From Streptomyces griseochromogenes (GTDB lineage Bacteria; Actinomycetota; Actinomycetes; Streptomycetales; Streptomycetaceae), in contig NZ_CP016279.1 of assembly GCF_001542625.1 (NCBI RefSeq), positions 6,634,001 through 6,698,000 of the forward strand: a stretch of DNA of 64,000 bases, given 5' to 3'. This document shows, piece after piece, positions 44,472 to 52,693 of this stretch. The position numbers and the translations under genes were made by a program. The notes beneath the pieces were generated by a model. That model had not been told where the DNA came from and made no database searches. It saw only the letters and a list, made by a program, of their open reading frames with translations. Every line of letters begins with the position of its first letter. Position 1 is the first letter of the stretch.

Positions 44472-45656
44472 TCACCGGTTTGTGGCTTGTGCACGGCTGC
44501 GGTAGCGGTCGAGCACGTCCTGCCGCAGCAGGTGGCCGAAGCCGGCCGTCTTCAGCCGGAGGCCGAACTGGGCCTCGTCGATACCGAGTTCGGCGGCCGT
44601 GTCGGCGAGATGCCAGTCGTGTGCGGCCAGGCGGTTGAGCAGATGGCCGCGGCGCACCTGGTTCTCCGAGAGGCGGAACGTCTTGAGGTAGACAGTGCGG
44701 CCGTGTTCGTCGGTGATCGCCTCGCCGATGTGGTTGTCCTGCTTGGGACGGAACGGGGGCAGGAACCGGGAGAGTGTGAAGCGGTCCATCCGGTACACCC
44801 GCTGCCAGGTGTTGGCCTGCCCCAGCAGTCCGGCCGCCATGGTCTCGTCGTGGAAGTCCGCCCACTGTGCGGTCTGCTGCCTTGCGGCGGCCCGGAGTTC
44901 GTCGAGAGACCGGATGCCGTGGTCGGTGATGCGGGCCCGGAAGTCCGGCACCGGCGGCATCAGGGTCGCGTAGTGGTGGACCAGGTCGCCGTAGAGGTCC
45001 TGCACCAAGGTGGGGTGCAGGACGCGGTAGTCCTCCGGGTGTGGCACGACGAAGGCCGCGGCGAGCGCGTCAGCGAGGTAGACGAGGACGCCGCACTGAC
45101 CCGGATGGATCTCGAAGACGCGCAGTGCGTCGGCCAGCCCCGGCACGTCCGCGCCCAGGTAGGCCGCCTCGGCACGCGGGGAGAGTCCCTGGCTCAGGGC
45201 CTGTCGCGACCACTCCTCCCACGCGATGGCGGGCCCGCCGAAGTGCAGCGCGAGATAGCCCTCCAGCGCGAGGTGGAGCGGCAGGAAGCGCAGCCGGTGC
45301 CTGGCCTCCCGACGCGCCATCCGGCGATGGAACTGCAGCCGCAGCGTCGCCACCGGCTGCTGGGGCTGTCCGCTGCTGAGCTGTGTGCCGTAGGCGGCGG
45401 CCGGTGAGCCGTCCGTGGTCCACTCGGCGACGAAACCGTGCGGGATGTAGGAGAGGTAATGCCGTCTCCCGGGCAGGTCGACCACGCCCGGTCCGCCGTA
45501 GATCTGCGGATGCAGACGCAGGTCCTGAACGGGCTCGGCCCGCACCAGCGGCACCAACCGCACGGCGCCCCACACCTGGCCAGGGCGTGTCATGAGCCCA
45601 TCGAGCAGGCCGGCCCGCGTCACTGACATGTCGGCGTCCAGGCCGTGCGACGTCAT
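44472..45656 (-). CDS. Uncharacterised partner protein of the vWA gene (possibly ARPP-2-like)
   Basis: 394 residues; ATG overlaps the vWA gene stop (ATGA). N-terminal part: RPGQVWGAVRLVPLVRAEPV, VVDLPGRRHYLSYIPHGFVA, PAAAYGTQLSS, a beta-rich domain. The middle is helical and aromatic, and the end (NRLAAHDWHLADTAAELGID and on) looks like a Fis-type helix-turn-helix. The first motifs resemble proteins I recall under the label ARPP-2; this is memory, not a search. Together with the vWA protein it forms a two-gene unit, perhaps an RNA or stress related system. Confidence 0.6.
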   Translation of the reverse strand: MTSHGLDADMSVTRAGLLDGLMTRPGQVWGAVRLVPLVRAEPVQDLRLHPQIYGGPGVVDLPGRRHYLSYIPHGFVAEWTTDGSPAAAYGTQLSSGQPQQPVATLRLQFHRRMARREARHRLRFLPLHLALEGYLALHFGGPAIAWEEWSRQALSQGLSPRAEAAYLGADVPGLADALRVFEIHPGQCGVLVYLADALAAAFVVPHPEDYRVLHPTLVQDLYGDLVHHYATLMPPVPDFRARITDHGIRSLDELRAAARQQTAQWADFHDETMAAGLLGQANTWQRVYRMDRFTLSRFLPPFRPKQDNHIGEAITDEHGRTVYLKTFRLSENQVRRGHLLNRLAAHDWHLADTAAELGIDEAQFGLRLKTAGFGHLLRQDVLDRYRSRAQATNR

Positions 45657-47110
45657 CGTGGGCTCCTTTCCGCCGGCCGCTGCGGTATCGGGGGAAGCTG
45701 GGCCGCCCGCGCGTCCAGGTAGGTTCTCAGTTCGGCCAGCCCGGTCCGGCCCTCGGCGAATTGCGCGATCTCGACGAGCGCGGGCAGGTCCTCCGCGTCG
45801 CGGATGCCCGCGGTCGGCACACTCGACGACAGCCGGCGGACGTCGAAGCCCGTGGCGTCGTAGACCGGGTTGAGGTGGACCACGCTGGTCCGGCGGTCCG
45901 GGTCGAGGCGGGTGCGCCAGACGCGGAGCACCTCGCCCGCCAGTCCTGGAGGGGCGTTGTCCCAGCCGTCGGAGACGATCACCAGTCGCTCGGGGGCGGT
46001 GCTCAGCGCGTCGAGGATCCGTTCGCCCAGCGGGGTGGGACCGACGGGGTGCGCCAGGAGCGCGTCGCCGCGTCCGGAGGTCCACAGGCCGGTGTAGCGG
46101 CCGGCGAGCGCTTCGAGGAGATAGTGGCAGGCCAGGGCCACCACGAGCGGCCGCTGTCGCTTCACTCCCGAACCGTAGGAGGAGAAGCTGTCGTCCAGGA
46201 CGGCCGTCACCTGGCCCCAACGCCCGCGGTGTCGGCCCGCGACGCGTGCGGCGGCCGTCCGGAGCGCACCGGTCAGCTCCTCGCGGCGGGACACCCGCTC
46301 GGCGGCCGGGAGGGAGAGCACATACCCGGCGAGCCGGGTGAGCGGCATTCGGGACAGGTCTGTTCCGATGGCTTCCATGGCCGCGGGACCGTGCTGCCGC
46401 GCGGTCTGCTGAAGCCGCAGTCTCTCCACGCGGGTCAGTCGTGGCGCGATGCGCTCCAGGAAGACGCCGCGCGGGATTCCGTGCTTGGCCGCGAAGCCCT
46501 CGGCGACGGTGTAGGGGAGTTCGTAGACGGCGGTCTGCTCGTAGTGGGCGCGGCGCCAGGTCTCCAGGATCGGTGTGTCGTAGTGGGCGCTGCTCTGCGG
46601 CGCGAACAGGAACGTACCGACTTCCGCGTCGCCGGGTGCCAGATGCGTGTGTCGCAGTGCCTGCTTGAGTCCGCTTCGGTACTTGACGGCGTCGAGGGCC
46701 AGATCGGGCCGGGCGGACAGCCAGTCGCGCAGGAGGGCGCGGGTGCGGCGGTTGTTGACCCCGCTGCGGCGCAGGGATCGGAAGAGCCCGTAGACGCGCT
46801 GCGGTGGCAGCAGGGCCAGTCGGCCGGCGATCAGGCGGCCTTCACTGCGGCGCTGGTCCGCGATGGCCTCGGCGGCGGTCTCCAGCAGCCGTCGGATGAT
46901 CAGTGCGGCGTTGTGGTCGTTGATGTCGAGCGCGAGCACGCCCGCGTACAGGTCGCGGTAGTTGCCCAGCATGTAGGCGTGCAGGAAGTCGAGGGACAGC
47001 TGCTGAGCACCCTCGTCCGAGTGGAACTCGCGCTGGCCGGTCGCCGTGATCGCGGCGTTGACGAAGAACAGCACATCGTCGGCCGCTATCAGATCCCCGA
47101 ACGACTCCAT
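45653..47110 (-). CDS. Helical N-terminal plus von Willebrand A-type domain protein (TROVE-like layout)
   Basis: 485 residues. The first ~290 are alpha-helical, beginning ESFGDLIAADDVLFFVNAAI, and rich in Arg-containing helices. From about 300 a vWA fold: VTAVLDDSFSSYGSG with MIDAS D306-x-S308-x-S310, RLVIVSDGWDNAPPG (fourth strand with the MIDAS Asp), and VVHLNPVYDATGF. The helical-then-vWA order is that of Ro60/TROVE-type RNA-binding proteins, but the similarity is architectural only. First gene of a coupled pair with 44472-45656. Confidence 0.72.
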   Translation of the reverse strand: MESFGDLIAADDVLFFVNAAITATGQREFHSDEGAQQLSLDFLHAYMLGNYRDLYAGVLALDINDHNAALIIRRLLETAAEAIADQRRSEGRLIAGRLALLPPQRVYGLFRSLRRSGVNNRRTRALLRDWLSARPDLALDAVKYRSGLKQALRHTHLAPGDAEVGTFLFAPQSSAHYDTPILETWRRAHYEQTAVYELPYTVAEGFAAKHGIPRGVFLERIAPRLTRVERLRLQQTARQHGPAAMEAIGTDLSRMPLTRLAGYVLSLPAAERVSRREELTGALRTAAARVAGRHRGRWGQVTAVLDDSFSSYGSGVKRQRPLVVALACHYLLEALAGRYTGLWTSGRGDALLAHPVGPTPLGERILDALSTAPERLVIVSDGWDNAPPGLAGEVLRVWRTRLDPDRRTSVVHLNPVYDATGFDVRRLSSSVPTAGIRDAEDLPALVEIAQFAEGRTGLAELRTYLDARAAQLPPIPQRPAERSPR

Positions 47111-47416
47111 GCGCGTGCCCGTTCACTTGTCGGCTCCCCCTGAGGCCGGCCGGGGAATGGAGGCACAAGCTGCGAATCATTGCTTTACAGGCAGGTTCCG
47201 GAAGTCGCACCGGAGTCCCGCGGCCGGCACCGGGACGGTAACACAGCGCAGGTCGCGGGCTTCAGCGCTTTTCCAGGCGCCTGTTGCGCAACACCGGCGG
47301 CCCGTTCCGGTCCCTGACCGCGCCTGCGCCGCCTCGCCCTCACTGCAGCCGGACACTTGACGGATCCGGCTCGTCAAGTGGACGGCGCCTCGGGCCCCGG
47401 CCTCCGCGCACCGGAA
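47111..47416. promoter_or_regulatory. Intergenic region with perfect 12-bp palindrome and a terminator
   Basis: 306 bp between two minus-strand genes. A perfect palindrome TGTTGCGCAACA at 47282-47293 lies about 175 bp upstream of the vWA gene start, a possible operator. The hairpin at 47354-47380 ends the AraC-type gene upstream. No further gene is supported. Confidence 0.45.
47354..47380 (-). terminator. Hairpin terminator of the AraC-type gene
   Basis: Perfect 9-bp stem CACTTGACG/CGTCAAGTG with a 9-nt loop, 37 bp beyond the minus-strand stop at 47417. Confidence 0.65.
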
Positions 47417-48358
47417 TCACCGCGCCCGACGGCGCCAGATCGAGGGGCTGACGCCTCGGGTGCGCTTGAAGGCCACGCTGAAAGCGAAGGGATCCTCGTA
47501 CCCCACCTCGTGGGCCACGGCGGCGACGGTCGCCTCGGTGTCACGGAGCAGGTCCGCTCCCAGGGCCATCCGCCAGCCGGTGAGGTAGGTGAGCGGGGGT
47601 TCACCGACGAGTGCGGTGAAGCGAGCGGCGAAAGCGGCGCGGGACATGCCGACCCGGGCGGCCAGCTCGGCGACGGTCCATCGATGGGCGGGATCCTCGT
47701 GCAGCAGGCCCAGCGCGTCGCCGATCGCGGGATCGGCCAGCGCCTGGTACCAGACGGGCGCTCGGTCCGGTCCGGCGCACCATGCGCGCAGGGCCAGCAC
47801 GAGCAGGAGATCCAGCGCCCGGTCGAGGACGGCGTCCTGACCGGGTTCGTCGCGGGCGACCTCGGTGGCGAGGAGATCCAGCGCCGCCCGTGTCCCTGGC
47901 CCGGAGGGCACGACTGCCAGCGGTGGGAGCATGCCCAGCAGGCGCTCTCCCACATCGCCGCGGAGTTCGTAGGCGCCCCGCAGCATGATCGTGGCCCCGG
48001 GCAGACCGTCACCGTAGGTGCGGGGCGCCAGGCTCCGGCGCATGCCCGGCGCCGCGTCATCCCCTTGGATGACGTGCTTCGTTCGCCCGTGGATCACGAC
48101 CTGGGGTGGGGTGGAGGGGGCGTCGGCGATCGTGTACCGGCCGGAGCCGGTGATGAGGGCGATGTCTTTCGCCGCGAGATGTACGGGTGCCGTGCCCGGG
48201 TCGTCGAACCGGACGCAGGCGTGCCCGGCGAGCGTGGTCACGACCGTGAGCGCCGGGGCCTCGGCGAAGGTCAGCGACCACGGAGGACGCTGGATCAGCT
48301 GTCTGACCAACGCGTTCCTGGCACGGGCCCGGTGCAGCAGGTCACTCAGGACATCCAC
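47417..48358 (-). CDS. AraC-family transcription regulator (cupin-6 type)
   Basis: 313 residues. N-terminal sensor (MDVLSDLLHRARARNALVRQ, GHACVRFDD, DIALITGSGRYTIAD) matches the AraC cupin-type ligand domain. C-terminal double HTH: WTVAELAARVGMSRAAFAAR and ATVAAVAHEVGYEDPFAFSV, then KRTRGVSPSIWRR. Divergent from the NmrA-like reductase at 48441 over 82 bp that include a palindromic site, so it very likely controls that gene. Confidence 0.93.
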   Translation of the reverse strand: MDVLSDLLHRARARNALVRQLIQRPPWSLTFAEAPALTVVTTLAGHACVRFDDPGTAPVHLAAKDIALITGSGRYTIADAPSTPPQVVIHGRTKHVIQGDDAAPGMRRSLAPRTYGDGLPGATIMLRGAYELRGDVGERLLGMLPPLAVVPSGPGTRAALDLLATEVARDEPGQDAVLDRALDLLLVLALRAWCAGPDRAPVWYQALADPAIGDALGLLHEDPAHRWTVAELAARVGMSRAAFAARFTALVGEPPLTYLTGWRMALGADLLRDTEATVAAVAHEVGYEDPFAFSVAFKRTRGVSPSIWRRRAR

Positions 48359-48410
48359 ACGCTCACGCTAGACGATCACAAAGGTGATGACGACGACTTC
48401 CCATGGATCG

Positions 48411-48426
48411 TCCACGGGTCCGTGGA
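48411..48426. promoter_or_regulatory. Candidate operator between AraC-type and NmrA-like genes
   Basis: TCCACGG-GT-CCGTGGA, a perfect 7-bp inverted repeat with 2-bp centre, 15 bp before the reductase start. Good position for a regulator or repressor site. Confidence 0.45.
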
Positions 48427-48440
48427 GTTGTCTGGACGGC

Positions 48441-49271
48441 ATGAAGAACATCCTTGTCCTCGGCGGCACCGGCAAGACCGGTCGCCGTATCGCCCGGCGC
48501 CTGAGGGCTGCCGGCCGGCCGGTCCGCACGGTGTCCCGCACCAGCGGGGACACCCCCCTGGACCTGGACGACCCGACGAGTTGGGGGCCCGCGCTCGACG
48601 GGGTCACCGCCGCCTACCTCGTGGAGCCCGACCTGCGGATGAGCACGGACCGTCAGGCACGCATCCCCCGGTTCGTGAACGAGGCGGTGACGATGGGCGT
48701 GCGGCGACTGGTGCTGCTGTCCGCCCCGCGCGCCGGTGAGGAGGATCATCCTTTGCACACCGCCGAACAGGCCGTACGTGGTTCCGGCGTCGAGTGGGCC
48801 GTCCTTCGCCCGAACTGGTTCTCGCAGAACTTCAGCGAAGGCCCCTGGCTGTCCGGGATCCTCGGCGGAACCCTCACCCTGCCCACCGGCGACGGGCGTA
48901 CGCCATTCGTCGACGCCGAGGACATCGCAGCGGTCGCCGCATCGGCGCTGACCGAAGACCGTCACAGCGGCCAGACCTACGAGCTGACCGGCCCTCGGGC
49001 GATCAGCTTCGGCGAAGCGGCCGGTCTCATCGCCGACGCCACCGGCCGTACGATCCGACACGTCGACGTCGCCCCGGACGCATTCATCGAGCACCAGCTC
49101 GCGGCAGGCGCCTCACCCGACGTCGCGCGACTGCTCACCGAGGTCCTCGTGGCCATCGGCAGCGGCTCGCAGGCCACGCTCTCCGACGACGTGGAACGCG
49201 CTCTCGGCCGACCACCCAGGTCCTTCGAGGACTTCGTCACCGAGGCTGCCGCTTCCGGCTCCTGGCACTGA
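48441..49271 (+). CDS. NmrA-like NAD(P)-binding protein (atypical SDR)
   Basis: 276 residues from ATG 48441. Rossmann motif ILVLGGTGKTGRRIARRLRA at the extreme N-terminus, RLVLLSAPRAGEEDHPLHTA, VLRPNWFSQNF and a C-terminal FVDAEDIAAVAASALTEDRH segment place it with NmrA/TMR-like sensor-reductases (QOR2 type). No YxxxK catalytic pair, consistent with that group. Regulated by the divergent AraC-type gene. Confidence 0.9.
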   Translation: MKNILVLGGTGKTGRRIARRLRAAGRPVRTVSRTSGDTPLDLDDPTSWGPALDGVTAAYLVEPDLRMSTDRQARIPRFVNEAVTMGVRRLVLLSAPRAGEEDHPLHTAEQAVRGSGVEWAVLRPNWFSQNFSEGPWLSGILGGTLTLPTGDGRTPFVDAEDIAAVAASALTEDRHSGQTYELTGPRAISFGEAAGLIADATGRTIRHVDVAPDAFIEHQLAAGASPDVARLLTEVLVAIGSGSQATLSDDVERALGRPPRSFEDFVTEAAASGSWH

Positions 49272-49330
49272 AGTTCCCCACCGAGTCATCAGGCCAAGGT
49301 CTTCGCACCACACACAACGGGCGCGGCGTC

Positions 49331-49426
49331 ATGCCTGGCAGCGCGTGGCGCCTGCGCCCGGACGTGGTACTCATGGACATCAGGATGCAGGTGGCGCAGC
49401 TGGTCAGGAAACGGACCGGCGGCTGA
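49331..49426 (+). pseudogene. Response-regulator receiver fragment
   Basis: SAWRLRPDVVLMDIRM is the beta-3 strand and phosphoacceptor Asp region of a response regulator, followed by unrelated residues to TGA at 49424. Fewer than 30 residues remain of the ~120-residue receiver. A remnant. Confidence 0.6.
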
Positions 49427-49454
49427 CCGGCACCGGCTCAGTGCCGGTCAGCCG
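49420..49454 (+). terminator. Hairpin terminator after receiver remnant
   Basis: 13-bp stem (core GGCTGACCGGCA/TGCCGGTCAGCC) with a 9-nt loop overlapping the remnant's stop. It may be the retained terminator of the lost regulator gene. Confidence 0.65.
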
Positions 49455-49489
49455 GCGGAGTCGAGCCGCCCGGACAGACGGCGGCCTTC

Positions 49490-50262
49490 GCCGGCGGTCA
49501 GGTTCTGTGGCTGTGCGGCACGACCGGAGTCGGCAAGTCGACCGTGGGCTTCGAGATCTACCGACGGGCTGCCTGCGGCAGAGTTCACCATGTGCCGATT
49601 GCACGCCGGCCGCGAGCAGCTGGCGCGGGGGATCACGCAACGCGGACAAGGCGGCAGTTGGTCGCAGCCGGGCGACCCTTTGCTCGGGCAGTCCGCCACG
49701 CGCCTGCTCCAGATCACCGATGAGGCGGCGGCATCGGCCGCCGCCTCGGAAGATGTCGCGATCGGTCATCGGCATACGGACACCGACGGACACACCGTCG
49801 AAAGGTGGCTGACGCGGTCCTCGCCGAGACCGAGTGGCCGAGGCCGCGTCCTTCGTAGTCCTGCCGGGCACCTTCCCCGGCGCGACGACGCCGGAACAGG
49901 CCTGCACCGCCGACAAGTTCACACCGGTCCACGATGCCTGGTACGTCGGCCGCCGGGCCACTGCCGTCGACCGGCAATGAGTTCGCCGACTTCGCCGACC
50001 GGGCGGCGACGGGGCCGAACGGCCTACCGCGGCTTCCTGGCCGAGCCGCTGATGGTCGGGGGCGACGAACGTCGCCCCCGACCACGGTCGCCCGTCTCGC
50101 CGGCCGCGAGTGGATCAAGAAGGGGCAGCCGCCCGACTACGGCCGTGGCGATCTGCTCTGTACCGACGAACCGGCTCTGCACGGCCGTCGCCGACCGAGT
50201 TTCGCGCCGCCCCGGGGCCTCCGCGGGGCGGAACCGCACTCGAGGTCCGGCCGATCGGCCCG
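49490..50262 (+). pseudogene. Gene graveyard with P-loop ATPase/kinase fragments
   Basis: VLWLCGTTGVGKSTVGFEIY (about 49500-49560) is a Walker A P-loop with the start of a small kinase-like ATPase, then the frame is lost. Further coding-like pieces follow: FVVLPGTFPGATTPEQACTA with KFTPVHDAWYVGRRATAVDR (about 49852-49978), and ARLAGREWIKKGQPPDYGRG with DLLCTDEPALHG (about 50092-50182). They lie in different frames with stops between. No intact gene exists from 49272 to 50262. Confidence 0.55.
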
Positions 50263-51006
50263 TCAGGCACGGCAGCGCAGCATCTCCAGCGGCGGGTGCG
50301 CGAGGAGGTCCGCCCAGAAGTCCTCGCCGAACTCACGGATGCCGGCTTCGGCCACCTGCAGCGGAACCCACTTCACCTCACTGAACCCGGCCCCTCGCAG
50401 ACACTCCTCATAGACCTCGCGGCGCGGGACCGCGGAGACGATGCTGATCGGCTGCGGGTCGAGGAGAGCCGTGACCCGCACCCGCGGACCCGTCTCGATC
50501 TCCTCGCCGGTCGGCTCGCAGCGGAACCCGTACGTGTCCAGGGACGCACAGTCGAACCGGTAGTCGGGCTTCTGGGCGAATACGAAGAACTCTCCACCCG
50601 GCACCAGGCTCCGTTGGATGTTGCGGCACATCCGCTCCATCTCCGTGATGTCCTCGGCGTAGTTGAGGCACTGCACTCCCACCGCGATGTCGAAACGCCG
50701 GTCGAGAGGCCGCAGTTCGGACACGTCACCGACCTCGTAGCGCACACCCAGCGGGTCACGTCGCTCGATCTCCAGCGCGGCGGCGATCATCTCGACGGAG
50801 ATGTCGACACCAAAGACGTCCGTGGCGCCGCGCCGCTTGAACTCCCTGCTGTAGAAACCGGTGCCGCACGCCAGGTCGAGAACCGACTTCCCGCGCACGT
50901 CCCCGACCATGCCCAGGAAGCTCGGCACCTCCCCGTATCGCATCAGCGGCAGGGACTTGAACCCCTCGAATGCCTCACCGATCTCGTCGTACTGCTGCAC
51001 GCTCAC
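50263..51006 (-). CDS. SAM-dependent class I methyltransferase
   Basis: 247 residues from GTG 51006 (GGGGGAGG upstream; GTG 51000 and ATG 51021 are alternatives). Motif I VLDLACGTGFYSREFKRRGA, acidic motif II FGVDISVEMI, GDVSELRPLDRRFDIAVGVQ, and RSLVPGGEFFVFAQ. The C-terminal half has a Cys/Tyr-rich substrate domain. Divergent from the polyprenyl operon over 312 bp, so it may act on the same product, though that is inference. Confidence 0.9.
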   Translation of the reverse strand: MSVQQYDEIGEAFEGFKSLPLMRYGEVPSFLGMVGDVRGKSVLDLACGTGFYSREFKRRGATDVFGVDISVEMIAAALEIERRDPLGVRYEVGDVSELRPLDRRFDIAVGVQCLNYAEDITEMERMCRNIQRSLVPGGEFFVFAQKPDYRFDCASLDTYGFRCEPTGEEIETGPRVRVTALLDPQPISIVSAVPRREVYEECLRGAGFSEVKWVPLQVAEAGIREFGEDFWADLLAHPPLEMLRCRA

Positions 51007-51318
51007 GTGCCTCCCCCTCATCTGTTTCGTCCTGTACGTGGCCACGCCGGCCCTCCCGATCCAGAGGCTCGCCGGGTCGCGGTCGTGGCAGAGAGTCTCC
51101 ACCGGCCTTCTCCGGCCGCCGTACTGGCAGATGACACAAAGAAGTGGACCGGGTGACCCTCCAATCACCCAACGCCGCCTCACCGGGCACCACCACACCC
51201 CACCAGCTCCGTCCGGACATAAAAGCGATCGCCCACCCGTCCGCTCCCTCTCGCCCCGAAGATCGTTACGAGTGATGAAGCCCTTATCAGCTCACATCAC
51301 CAGGCAGGAGACCGACGC
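51007..51318. other. Divergent promoter region, methyltransferase and polyprenyl operon
   Basis: 312 bp without a supported gene. AT-richer stretch at 51219-51300 (CATAAAAGCGATCGCC, CGTTACGAGTGATGAAGCCC) probably carries the promoter for the operon starting at 51319. Confidence 0.4.
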
Positions 51319-51627
51319 ATGCCCGACCCCACCACCGAACCCCCCGCCTCCGCGCCACCCTCCACTCCCCTCGCGGCACTGAGCCAGATGGGCCTGCTCG
51401 CCCTGGGCCTCGCCGACCTGGCCTGCGACCAGTTGCGCCAGCTCACGGACCGTGGCCGGCAGACCGCGCACTCCTCGGACCTGCCCCACCTCCTCACGGA
51501 CGGCATGAAGGAGCTGCACGCCCGCGGCGAACTGGCGGCGCGCCGAGTGACGCAGGACTGCGACAACTACCTGGAGCTGGTGGCCCGCAAGGTCGTCGCA
51601 CAGCGGGGCACGGCCGACCGTGCGTGA
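51319..51627 (+). CDS. Small helical protein, first gene of polyprenyl/MpaB-like operon
   Basis: 102 residues from ATG 51319 (GGCAGGAGACC upstream). After a Pro/Ser-rich N-terminus it is almost all helix (LSQMGLLALGLADLACDQLR, LLTDGMKELHARGELAARRV, CDNYLELVARKVVAQRG), amphipathic with charged faces, like a phasin or membrane-surface partner. Stop overlaps the polyprenyl synthase start by 8 bp. No known family recognised. Confidence 0.72.
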   Translation: MPDPTTEPPASAPPSTPLAALSQMGLLALGLADLACDQLRQLTDRGRQTAHSSDLPHLLTDGMKELHARGELAARRVTQDCDNYLELVARKVVAQRGTADRA

Positions 51628-52672
51628 GTCCGAGGAGTTCAAACGGCGCGTGGACACCTATCTCCTGCGCCTGGTGGAGGAAGAGTCGGCCCAGTTACTC
51701 AGGGTCTCGACCGATCTGGCCCCGCTGTGCGAACAGCTGCGCGGCTCCCTGGCACAGGGGAAGCGGCTGCGCGCCGCGTTCCTCTACTGGGGGTGGCGGG
51801 CCGCCGGGCAGCCGGACTGCGACGGCATCATCCGCGCGGCGGCGGCCATGGAGCTGGTGCACGCGGCGGCGTGCACGCACGACGACATCATCGACGACAG
51901 TCTCGTACGCCACGGCATGCCCACGGCCCACGCCGCCTTCGCCGACCGGGCCCTGGACCGCGGAGACGGACACGGGCGAGACAGGCCCGTGGCCCTGGCG
52001 ATGATGCTGGGCGACCTCCTCATGGGCTACGCAGGCCAGGTCTTCGCCACGTGCGGACTGCCCGGAGCGTTCATCGCGCGCACGGTGCCCCTGTGGTCGG
52101 CTCTGCTGCGCGAAACCGTGGCGGGCCAGTTCCTGGAGGTGCTGCGCACGGGCGACGGGGTGCCGCAGGTCACGGAATCGCTGGAAGTGGCCCGGTACAA
52201 GACCGCCAAGTACACGGTCGAACGTCCGCTGCACCTGGGCGCGACACTGGGCGGCGGCTCGGAGCGGCTGCTTGATGCCTTCACCGCGTACGGACTCCCG
52301 CTGGGCGAGGCGTTCCAGCTGAGGGACGACCTGCTGGGCACCTTCGGCGACCCGGCCCTGACCGGCAAACCCAACCTCGACGACCTGCGGGACGGCAAAC
52401 CCACCGCGCTCATGGCCCTCACCGTCTCCTTGGTCTCCGAGGACGATCGGCAGACTCTGACCAAGACGGTGGGCCGCCCGGATCTCGACGAGGGCGAAGC
52501 GGCGCACGTACGGCGGCTCATGGAGACCAGCGGCGCCTGCCGGGAGGTCGAAGACATGATCACCCAACGGCTGGCGCAGGCACACCGGGCACTGGAGACC
52601 GTCCCCCTGCCCCGTGCCACGTACACGGCGCTGCGAGAACTGGCGACGACATCGGCCAACCGCCCCCTCTGA
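51620..52672 (+). CDS. Polyprenyl (isoprenyl) diphosphate synthase
   Basis: 350 residues from GTG 51620. First Asp-rich motif in CTHDDIIDDS, GKRLRAAFLYWGW upstream with the FARM region, LMLGDLLMGYAG, KTAKYTVERPLHLGATLGGG, and second motif FQLRDDLLGTFGDP. All residues for chain elongation are present, so it likely makes a C15-C25 or longer prenyl diphosphate. Codon 26 is TTA (51695-51697), suggesting bldA-linked expression, typical for secondary metabolism. Confidence 0.93.
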   Translation: MRESEEFKRRVDTYLLRLVEEESAQLLRVSTDLAPLCEQLRGSLAQGKRLRAAFLYWGWRAAGQPDCDGIIRAAAAMELVHAAACTHDDIIDDSLVRHGMPTAHAAFADRALDRGDGHGRDRPVALAMMLGDLLMGYAGQVFATCGLPGAFIARTVPLWSALLRETVAGQFLEVLRTGDGVPQVTESLEVARYKTAKYTVERPLHLGATLGGGSERLLDAFTAYGLPLGEAFQLRDDLLGTFGDPALTGKPNLDDLRDGKPTALMALTVSLVSEDDRQTLTKTVGRPDLDEGEAAHVRRLMETSGACREVEDMITQRLAQAHRALETVPLPRATYTALRELATTSANRPL

Positions 52673-52693
52673 CCGAAAAGGCGAGCACCCACC

